In this document: positions 58,047 through 64,000 of the stretch, one piece after another
Numbering within the stretch: position 1 is the stretch's first letter
How the letters are laid out: each line of letters starts with the position of its first letter
From: Coralloluteibacterium stylophorae
GTDB taxonomy: Bacteria > Pseudomonadota > Gammaproteobacteria > Xanthomonadales > Xanthomonadaceae
DNA: 64,000 bases
Direction of reading: 5' to 3'
Assembly: GCF_018122625.2 (NCBI RefSeq)
Contig: NZ_JAGQFT020000010.1
Location: 124,001-188,000, forward strand
Notes under the pieces: model-generated
The model's database searches: none
Seen by the model: the letters and a program-made list of their open reading frames with translations, nothing else
Told to the model about the DNA's origin: nothing
Made by a program: the position numbers and the translations under genes

Positions 58047-59381
58047 TCAGCGCGCGGCCAGCAGCGCCTCGATCTCGTCCGGATTGCGCGGGGCGTCGCC
58101 GGTGAGGAGTTCGTGGCCGTCGCGGGTGATCGCGACGGCATCCTCGATGCGCACCGCGAGCCCCTGCCACTGCGCGGGCACGTCCGGGGTGCCGGGCGGC
58201 ACGTAGATGCCCGGCTCCACCGCGAACACCATGCCCGGCTCCAGCTCGCGATGGTCGCCATCGATGCGGTACTCGCCGACGTCGTGGGTGTCGAGCCCCA
58301 GCCAGTGGCCGGTCTTGTGCATGAAGAAGCGCCGGTGGGACTCGGCCGCCAGCGCGCGCTGCAGCGACCCCTTGAGCAGGCCCAGGCGCAGGAGGCCCTC
58401 GGTCACCACGGCGACCGCGGCATCGTGCACCGCGTTCCAGGTTCGACCGGGCCGGGCTTCGGCCAGCGCGGCCGCCTGCGCATCGAGCACCAGCCGGTAC
58501 AGCGCGCGCTGCGCGGGACTGAAGCGGCCGCCGACCGGGAAGGTGCGGGTGATGTCGGACGCATAGCCGCGGTACTCGGCGCCCGCGTCGATCAGCAACA
58601 GATCGCCATCGGCGAGGAGAGCGTTGTTGGCGATGTAGTGCAGCACGCAGGCGTTGGCGCCGGCACCGACGATCGGCGTGTAGGCCGCGACCGCGTCGTG
58701 GCGGCGGAAGGTGTACTGCAGGATCGCCTCGACCTCGTACTCGTGCAGGCCCGGCCGCGCGATCCGCATCGCCTCGCGATGGGCCAGCGCCGAGATGCGC
58801 GCTGCGTGCCGCATCAGGCGCAGCTCGTCGCGGCTCTTGAACAGCCGGAACTCGTGCAGCAGGTGGCCCAGCTCCAGGAACTCGTGCGCCGCCCGGCCTT
58901 CGCGCCGGAGCGCGTCGCGGAAACGGTTCACCCAGCCGATCAGCTTGAGGTCGAACTCGGCGTCGCGGCCGAAGTGGTAGTACACCCGGCAGCGCGCCTC
59001 CAGCAGGCCGGGGAGGATCTCGTCCAGGTCGTCGATCGGGTAGGCGTCGTCCATGCCGAAGGCGTCGACCGCGCCCTCGTGCCCCGCGCGCGCGCCGTGC
59101 CAGGTCTCGCCGTGCGGATCGCGCTCGCGGCAGAACATCAGCGCCTCGCCGTGCGCGCGGCCGGGCACCAGCACCAGCACGGCGTCGGGTTCCTCGAAGC
59201 CGCTGAGGTAGAGGAAGTCGCTGTCCTGGCGGTAGCGGTAGTGCGAATCGAGGCTGCGCACGCGCTCCGGTGCGGCCGGGAGGATGAGGATCGCCTCCTC
59301 GCCGGCCATGCGCATGACCTGGCGCCGCCGCCGCGCGTACTCGGCGGGCCCGATCGCGGGCGACGCGGCGATGCGTTCCAA
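58047..59381 (-). CDS. pepP: Xaa-Pro aminopeptidase PepP
   Basis: A 444-residue M24 aminopeptidase P that removes N-terminal residues before proline. The start is a TTG at 59381; no ATG fits, because the first in-frame Met codons fall after RRRRQV in the middle of the conserved N-terminal domain. Family hallmarks are SHYRYRQDSDFLYLSGF, the metal ligands in LIDAGAEYRGYASDITRT (parts LLIDAGAE, ASDITRT), HKTGHWLGLDTHD, and AVEPGIYV/VRIEDAV. It follows the YgfB-family gene by 11 bp, probably in one transcription unit as in E. coli (ygfB-pepP). Confidence 0.92.
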   Translation of the reverse strand: MERIAASPAIGPAEYARRRRQVMRMAGEEAILILPAAPERVRSLDSHYRYRQDSDFLYLSGFEEPDAVLVLVPGRAHGEALMFCRERDPHGETWHGARAGHEGAVDAFGMDDAYPIDDLDEILPGLLEARCRVYYHFGRDAEFDLKLIGWVNRFRDALRREGRAAHEFLELGHLLHEFRLFKSRDELRLMRHAARISALAHREAMRIARPGLHEYEVEAILQYTFRRHDAVAAYTPIVGAGANACVLHYIANNALLADGDLLLIDAGAEYRGYASDITRTFPVGGRFSPAQRALYRLVLDAQAAALAEARPGRTWNAVHDAAVAVVTEGLLRLGLLKGSLQRALAAESHRRFFMHKTGHWLGLDTHDVGEYRIDGDHRELEPGMVFAVEPGIYVPPGTPDVPAQWQGLAVRIEDAVAITRDGHELLTGDAPRNPDEIEALLAAR

Positions 59382-59392
59382 CGCGGACCGGC

Positions 59393-59938
59393 TCAGTGCA
59401 GGCTGCGCCGGTGCTGCGGCCCGAGCACGCAGTCGCCGTGCAGCAGCAGCACCGCGACGCGCACGAATTCCACCACCTCCTCGAGCGCGGTCTCGTCGCC
59501 TTCCGCGTCCTCGTAGGACAGGCGCGAAGCGGCGATGCGGCCGAGGTCCTCGAGTGCCTCGCGCGCGTCCTCCGACAGCAGGTCCAGCGCAGGCCCGGCC
59601 AAACCGAAGCCACCGAGGAAGCCCCGGCACCAGGCCAAGACGGCGTCCGCCCTCACCTCGAGTGTCACCGGCTCCTCCGGGAGCAGCAGTTCGAAGCCGA
59701 AGTCGGGGTCCTGCAGGCGGCGCCCGCTCACCTCGCGCAGCGTCTCCAGGACTCCGCCGGGCGCCGGCGCATGCTCGGCCTCGAGCGCCAGCTGCGCCAG
59801 CCAGTCGCGCTGCGGACGCCCGCCGCCGGCAAGGAAGCCGCATAGCGCGCCGTGCACCTCCGAGGGATCGGCGACCACGCCGAGCGCGGCGAGTTCGGTG
59901 GCGACGGTGTGGGCGGAGGGCAGGATGGCTTCGGTCAC
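59393..59938 (-). CDS. UPF0149 family protein (YgfB-like)
   Basis: A 181-residue protein with GTG start at 59938. The start residues VTEAILPSAHTVATEL and the segment 'SEVHGALCGFLAGGG' match UPF0149. In the second half, AWCRGFLGGFGLAG is the second signature, followed by an acidic helical end. The E. coli homologue lies directly upstream of pepP, as here. YgfB in Pseudomonas aeruginosa has been tied to beta-lactamase regulation; whether that applies here is unknown. The frame continues upstream of the GTG, but that part resembles non-coding sequence. Confidence 0.88.
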   Translation of the reverse strand: MTEAILPSAHTVATELAALGVVADPSEVHGALCGFLAGGGRPQRDWLAQLALEAEHAPAPGGVLETLREVSGRRLQDPDFGFELLLPEEPVTLEVRADAVLAWCRGFLGGFGLAGPALDLLSEDAREALEDLGRIAASRLSYEDAEGDETALEEVVEFVRVAVLLLHGDCVLGPQHRRSLH

Positions 59939-60087
59939 GGCAGTGGCTCGGCCGCCGCAGGGCGACGGCCGCGATGGCGGGCGCGCCAGTGTAGCAGTGG
60001 CCCCGCGCGTGCCTTGCCGGGCCGCTGCGGCGAAACCTACACTGTCGGCGGGGAATTGCTCTTCGGATCGTGGAGTCGCGTGCGGCA

Positions 60088-62379
60088 ATGGCACGCCCAG
60101 CCGGATTCTTGCCTGTGCTCACCCGGCTGCCCGCGGCGCTGGTCCTGTGCGCGTGCCCGCTGCAGGCACAGGCGGGGACCACGCTACTGACCCCGGTGTC
60201 GAGCGTCCTGGTGGTGGCGAGCGTGGCCGCGCTCGCGGCGGCCTGGCGCATCCTGCGCCACCGCGAACGGCGCGAGCGCCAGCTGCTGGCCGAGCTGCGC
60301 CATCGGGAAGAGCGCCACACCCTCGCCCTGTGGGGCTCCGGCGACGAGTACTGGCACTGGGACATCGCCGCCGGCCGCGTCCATCGCCAGGGCATGCCGC
60401 ACATGGTCGCGGCCACCGGCGGCGACGCGACCCTGCTCGACCACTGGAAGCGGGAAGTCCTGCATCCCGACGACGTCGATGAGGTCGTCCGGCGGATGCG
60501 CGAGCACCTGGCCGGGGCCACGCCCGCGTTCGACATGGAGCACCGGATCACCGGCGCCGACGGCGGCTGGATCTGGGTGCGCACGCGCGGCAAGGTGGTG
60601 GAGCGCGACGGCAGCGGGCTGCCGCTGCACGTGGCCGGCACCTCGCGCGACATCACCGCCAGCCGGCGCGACGAGCGCGAGCGTCGCATCGCCTCCGAGG
60701 TCCTGCGCAGCATGAACGAGGCGGTCTCGGTCGTGGACCTCGATTTCCGCTTCGTCGCCATCAACCCCGCCTTCAGCCGTATCACCGGCTATGAGGAGGC
60801 GCAGGCACTCGGCCAGTCCAGCCAGCTGCTCGACAGCGAGCAGCACGACTCGACCTTCTACCGGCGCGTGCATGCAGCGCTGTCCAAGACCGGCCACTGG
60901 TCGGGCGAGATGTGGCAGCGGCGGCGCGACGGCGAGGAGTTCCTGTGCTGGCTCGAGGCCTCCGAGGTACGCGACGAGAGCGGCGTGCGCACGCACTTCG
61001 TCACCGTGCTGAGCGACATCACGGAGAAGAAGCGCGCCGAGCAGGAACTGCGCTACCTCGCCAACTATGACACCCTGACCGGGCTGCCCAACCGCGCACT
61101 GCTGTCCGAGCGCCTCGCGCGCGCGATCGTGCGCGCGCGCCGGCGCAACCACTACGTCGCGGTGCTGTTCCTGGACCTCGACCGTTTCAAGGACATCAAC
61201 GACTCGCTCGGCCACGCCGCCGGCGACCGCATCCTGCGCTCCGCCGCGGCGCGCCTGCTGGAGACGGTCGGCACCTCGGACACCGTGGCGCGCCTCGGCG
61301 GCGACGAGTTCACCGTCGTCATCGAGGACGTCGCCGACCAGGAACAGGCCGCGCAGGTCGCGCACGACGTCCTCGCCGCGTTCGCGCGCCCGCTCGACGT
61401 GGACGACCGCCAGGACGTGGCCATCACTCCCTCGATCGGCGTCAGCCTGTACCCGGACCACGGCCTGGCCCCGACCGACCTGATCAAGCGCGCCGACACC
61501 GCGATGTACCAGGCCAAGGCGCTCGGCAGGAACACCTTCCAGTTCTACACCGAGGCGATGGACGCCGAGGCGCGCCAGCGCGCCACCATCGCCAGCTCGC
61601 TGCGCAAGGCGCTGGAGCGCGACGAACTCAGGCTGGTATTCCAGCCGCGGATGTCGCTGGTCGACGGCCGCATCACCGGCGTGGAGGCGCTGCTGCGGTG
61701 GCACAGTGCCGAGCTCGGCGACATCCCGCCGTCGGTGTTCATCCCCCTGGCCGAGGAGAGCGGCCAGATCCTGCGCCTGGGCGAATGGGTGCTGCGCGAG
61801 GCGTGCGGGACGCTGGCGCGCTGGCGCCAGCACGGGCTGACCGACATCGCAATGGCGGTGAACGTCTCGGTCCTGCAGCTGCTGCGCGGCAACCTTCCGG
61901 AGGTGATCGCCGAGATCGTGGAGGACACCGGCATTCCGCCTGCGCGACTGGAGCTGGAGGTGACCGAGAGCATGGTCATGGCCAACGCCGAGCAGAGCAC
62001 CGCCGCGCTGCACGCGCTCCGCGCGCTCGGCGTCAGCCTGGCGATCGACGATTTCGGCACCGGCTACTCCTCGCTCATCTACCTCAAGCGCCTGCCCATC
62101 GACACGCTCAAGATCGACAAGGAGTTCGTCGGCGACATCACCCACGATCCGGACGACGAGGCGATCACCGCGACGGTCATCACCATGGCCCACTCGCTGG
62201 GCCTGAACGTGATCGCCGAGGGTGTCGAGACGGAGGAGCAGCTGGCCTACCTGCGCGAGCAGGGCTGCGACGAGATCCAGGGGTTCTGGCTGTCGCAGCC
62301 GCTCGAACCACAGCGCTGCCTGGCCTTCGTGCACACTTGGCGTCCGACCCTCGCAACCGCTGTCCCACCGCCCTACTGA
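60088..62379 (+). CDS. PAS-GGDEF-EAL membrane signalling protein
   Basis: A protein of about 763 residues combining two PAS domains (about 75-190 and 200-325), a GGDEF domain with intact GGDEF (404-408, preceded by RLG), and an EAL domain with EALLR (533-537), NVSV, ESMV, IDDFGTGYSS and IAEGVE. Both synthesis and hydrolysis of c-di-GMP are possible from the motifs. A signal-like hydrophobic N-terminus and one more helix near 40-58 suggest membrane anchoring. The ATG at 60088 is chosen; a GTG at 60070 would add six residues, including an acidic one. Divergent from the ygfB-pepP pair. Confidence 0.93.
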   Translation: MARPAGFLPVLTRLPAALVLCACPLQAQAGTTLLTPVSSVLVVASVAALAAAWRILRHRERRERQLLAELRHREERHTLALWGSGDEYWHWDIAAGRVHRQGMPHMVAATGGDATLLDHWKREVLHPDDVDEVVRRMREHLAGATPAFDMEHRITGADGGWIWVRTRGKVVERDGSGLPLHVAGTSRDITASRRDERERRIASEVLRSMNEAVSVVDLDFRFVAINPAFSRITGYEEAQALGQSSQLLDSEQHDSTFYRRVHAALSKTGHWSGEMWQRRRDGEEFLCWLEASEVRDESGVRTHFVTVLSDITEKKRAEQELRYLANYDTLTGLPNRALLSERLARAIVRARRRNHYVAVLFLDLDRFKDINDSLGHAAGDRILRSAAARLLETVGTSDTVARLGGDEFTVVIEDVADQEQAAQVAHDVLAAFARPLDVDDRQDVAITPSIGVSLYPDHGLAPTDLIKRADTAMYQAKALGRNTFQFYTEAMDAEARQRATIASSLRKALERDELRLVFQPRMSLVDGRITGVEALLRWHSAELGDIPPSVFIPLAEESGQILRLGEWVLREACGTLARWRQHGLTDIAMAVNVSVLQLLRGNLPEVIAEIVEDTGIPPARLELEVTESMVMANAEQSTAALHALRALGVSLAIDDFGTGYSSLIYLKRLPIDTLKIDKEFVGDITHDPDDEAITATVITMAHSLGLNVIAEGVETEEQLAYLREQGCDEIQGFWLSQPLEPQRCLAFVHTWRPTLATAVPPPY

Positions 62380-62411
62380 CCACCCTTCCCCCGCCCGTGC
62401 CGACCTCCCCC

Positions 62412-62627
62412 ATGAGCCCGCCGCCCGACCCGGTCCACATCCTCGCAGAACGCGTCGCCGCACTGGCCGAGCTCTGCCGTCGTCTGGCCGACGAGAACCG
62501 CAGCCTCCGCAACAGCCAGGAGCAGCTCATCGTCGAGCGCGCGCAGCTGGTCAGCAAGAACGAGCAGGCACGTGCGCGGGTCGAGGCCATGATCAACCGG
62601 CTGAAGGCGCTGGAGCACAACGCATGA
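62412..62627 (+). CDS. TIGR02449-type small coiled-coil protein (ZapB-like)
   Basis: A 71-residue protein that is almost entirely a coiled coil, with heptads in LAERVAALAELCRRLADENRSL and LVSKNEQARARVEAMINRL (quoted in parts: ERVAALAELCRRL, VEAMINRLKAL). Its pairing with zapA, with overlapping stop and start (ATGA), is typical of gammaproteobacteria. A ZapB-like role in Z-ring assembly is a likely but unproven inference. It starts 32 bp after the c-di-GMP gene. Confidence 0.88.
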   Translation: MSPPPDPVHILAERVAALAELCRRLADENRSLRNSQEQLIVERAQLVSKNEQARARVEAMINRLKALEHNA

Positions 62628-62914
62628 GCGAGCCGGTCAAGATCCGGATCCTGGACCGCGAGTTTCTCATCGGCTGCGCCGAGGACGAGCGCGAAGGGCT
62701 GCTCGCCGCCGCGAGGATGCTGGACGGGCGCATGCGCGAGATCCGCAGCGGCAACCGCATGGCGACGGTCGACCGGATCGCGGTGATCGCAGCGCTGAAC
62801 CTCGCCCACGAACTGGTCCAGCTGCAGGACGCCGACCGCGCTCGCGGGCAGCAGATCCAGCGGCTCGTCGACGACGTCGATGCGGCGCTGCAGCGGGTCC
62901 TGCCGACGCCTTGA
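62624..62914 (+). CDS. zapA: Cell division protein ZapA
   Basis: A 96-residue FtsZ-bundling protein. The N-terminal KIRILDREFLIGCAEDE is the family core, and the C-terminal half is a coiled coil that makes the tetramer (QLQDADRARGQQIQRLVDDV). Normal ZapA length is 90-110. It overlaps the ZapB-like gene (ATGA) and precedes ssrS-fthC, the standard gammaproteobacterial order. Confidence 0.95.
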   Translation: MSEPVKIRILDREFLIGCAEDEREGLLAAARMLDGRMREIRSGNRMATVDRIAVIAALNLAHELVQLQDADRARGQQIQRLVDDVDAALQRVLPTP

Positions 62915-62936
62915 GCGCCCCTTCATCCCGCGACGG

Positions 62937-62942
62937 TATACT
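62937..62942 (+). promoter_or_regulatory. -10 element of the 6S RNA promoter
   Basis: TATACT, six bases before the deduced 6S RNA 5' end, within cgacggtatactgcgc. A TTGAGC at 62911 is 20 bp upstream, so the -35 is poor. Confidence 0.7.
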
Positions 62943-62947
62943 GCGCC

Positions 62948-63134
62948 CATCCTCTGCCGTGGCCGACAGCGTACGCCACATTTGCCTTGTCCCTTAATGA
63001 CGACCGCGGGGGCCTGGCAGCGGCGATCGTGAGCATGTCCGCCACGTGCGGAAAGCCTGACATCGTCGTCCACGCCTCCACCTGATCCTCGGGATCAAGG
63101 TCGTTGCGTACGCATCGCCATGGCGGAGGATGCC
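62948..63134 (+). ncRNA. ssrS: 6S RNA
   Basis: The two ends pair strongly: CATCCTCTGCCGTGG (62948-62962) with CCATGGCGGAGGATG (63118-63132). The inner region has the 6S landmarks GTGAGCATG near 63030 and a terminal-type hairpin CTGATCCTCGGGATCAAGG (63082-63100), with a large internal bubble between. It lies between zapA and fthC as in E. coli. 6S RNA mimics an open promoter and holds sigma-70 RNA polymerase. Length, about 187 nt, is normal. Confidence 0.94.
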
Positions 63135-63141
63135 TATCCAG

Positions 63142-63179
63142 ATGCGCCGTCCGGCCTGGGCCGCACGGCGCATTTTTTT
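63142..63179 (+). terminator. Intrinsic terminator after 6S RNA
   Basis: ATGCGCCGT/ACGGCGCAT (63142-63150, 63165-63173) with an inner GC stem, followed by seven T residues (63173-63179) and GTTT. A very good terminator ending 6S RNA and partly insulating fthC. Confidence 0.92.
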
Positions 63180-63200
63180 GTTTCCCCGGATTGCCAGACC

Positions 63201-63809
63201 GTGACCCTTCCCCCCTCCTCCGACGACCGCGCGGGCCTGCGCCGCCGCCTCCGCGCCGAGCGCAGCGCGCTGGCCGCGCCCGCACGCATGCAGGCCGCGG
63301 AAGCGGTGGCGGCACAGCTGCGCGCGCATCCGGCCTTCGCCACTTCCGGCTACATCGCCGGCTATTGGGCGATCGGAGGCGAGCTGCCACTGCATGCGGT
63401 GCTCGCCACGCTGCCGGAAGGTTGCGTCTACTGCCTGCCGAAGCTCCACCCCGACGGGCATCTGGTGTTCGCGCCGTGGCGCTTCGGCGATGCGCTGGTG
63501 AGCAACCGCTTCGGCATTCCGGAGCCCGACGTCGACCCGTCCTCCTGCCTCGATGCCGAACTCCTGATGGCGGCGCTGGTGCCGGTGGTCGGCTTCGACC
63601 GCAGCGGCACCCGGCTGGGCACGGGCGGGGGCTGGTACGACCGCAGCTTCGCGTTCCGGCACGAGCGCCCGGCGCCGCCCTGGCTGATCGGCGTCGCCTA
63701 CGGGTTCCAGGAGGTCGACGGCCTGGTCGCCGAGACCTGGGACGTGCCGCTGGACGCCGTCGCCACGCCGGAGGCGCTGATCGTCACCGGTGCGACGACG
63801 CTGCGATAA
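63201..63809 (+). CDS. fthC: 5-formyltetrahydrofolate cyclo-ligase
   Basis: A 202-residue enzyme converting 5-formyl-THF to 5,10-methenyl-THF with ATP. The GTG at 63201 gives VTLPPSSDDRAGLRRRLRAERSAL, the family N-terminus; an upstream ATG at 63120 lies inside 6S RNA and its terminator and is rejected. Motifs: RAERSAL, YWAIGGELP, LPKLHPDGHLVF, and the signature GVGxGxYDR-like LGTGGGWYDRSF near residue 145. Downstream of 6S RNA, as in most gammaproteobacteria, though the terminator between them suggests partly separate expression. Confidence 0.9.
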   Translation: MTLPPSSDDRAGLRRRLRAERSALAAPARMQAAEAVAAQLRAHPAFATSGYIAGYWAIGGELPLHAVLATLPEGCVYCLPKLHPDGHLVFAPWRFGDALVSNRFGIPEPDVDPSSCLDAELLMAALVPVVGFDRSGTRLGTGGGWYDRSFAFRHERPAPPWLIGVAYGFQEVDGLVAETWDVPLDAVATPEALIVTGATTLR

Positions 63810-63810
63810 T
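63781..63810 (+). promoter_or_regulatory. Putative promoter of the EVE-domain gene
   Basis: TCGTCA (63781-63786), 18 bp, GATAAT (63805-63810), with TG upstream of the -10 box. It overlaps the fthC 3' end; the TAA stop is part of the -10. Confidence 0.38.
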
Positions 63811-63841
63811 ACGCGCCGCCGTTCGCCCTACCGGAGTTCCC

Positions 63842-64000
<159 letters not shown>

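Noticed and set aside
63120-63200. ATG at 63120 as the fthC start
   Set aside because: It would place the 6S RNA 3' end and its terminator inside the coding sequence; the resulting N-terminus does not resemble the family, and the GTG at 63201 does.

Overview
The window is a very GC-rich (about 70 %), gene-dense chromosomal segment. Protein similarity, the pilMNOPQ/mrcA divergent pair, the gmk-rpoZ-spoT-recG order, the zapA-6S RNA-fthC order and REP-like hairpins of the 'GTAGGAGCGGCTTCAGCCGC' type all point to a gammaproteobacterium of the Xanthomonadaceae/Lysobacteraceae (Luteimonas/Lysobacter-like). The genus is an inference. No phage, insertion sequence, CRISPR array, toxin-antitoxin pair or recognisable defence island is visible. 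It looks like core genome.

Layout. 1-1.9 kb: end of a molybdate ABC transporter operon (modA'-modB-modC). 1.9-7.5 kb: acetyl-CoA hydrolase/transferase family protein, REP-like repeats, transketolase and an SDF-family dicarboxylate/amino-acid symporter. 7.6-14.5 kb: a six-gene minus-strand MoxR/von Willebrand 'Bat' operon in which almost every gene overlaps the next. 14.7-19.8 kb: pilM-N-O-P-Q, the type IV pilus alignment complex and secretin, divergent from penicillin-binding protein 1A (20.1-22.7 kb). 22.8-25.3 kb: an unrecognised conserved protein, citrate synthase and a cysteine-free L31 ribosomal protein. 25.4-29.7 kb: a large MscS/MscK-type channel and a nucleoside hydrolase. 29.9-36.6 kb: recG, ridA, spoT, rpoZ, gmk and yicC on the minus strand. 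36.7-39.8 kb: rph, rdgB, hemW and an rraA-like gene. 39.9-47.2 kb: a short-chain fatty acid transporter, a small CPXCG protein and a five-gene valine catabolic operon (mmsA, isobutyryl-CoA dehydrogenase, enoyl-CoA hydratase, 3-hydroxyisobutyryl-CoA hydrolase, mmsB). 47.4-51.5 kb: superoxide dismutase, POT peptide transporter, CDF metal transporter and queH. 51.6-53.8 kb: cobalamin riboswitch and btuB. 53.9-64 kb: DUF1631 and PilZ proteins, two M24 prolyl peptidases (pepQ, pepP), a YgfB-family protein, a PAS-GGDEF-EAL protein, a ZapB-like coiled coil, zapA, 6S RNA, fthC and the start of an EVE-domain gene.

The non-coding features most worth reading are: (i) the cobalamin riboswitch, followed by an 8-bp perfect anti-Shine-Dalgarno pairing over the btuB ribosome binding site; (ii) a family of GGGAACG/GGGAATG heptanucleotide tandem repeats at four intergenic places, one pair of which is inverted between queH and btuB; (iii) a well-formed 6S RNA gene with its own terminator; and (iv) several strong intrinsic terminators. 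Nothing here is clearly a new biological system. The strongest unusual signals are the heptamer repeats and the riboswitch expression platform.
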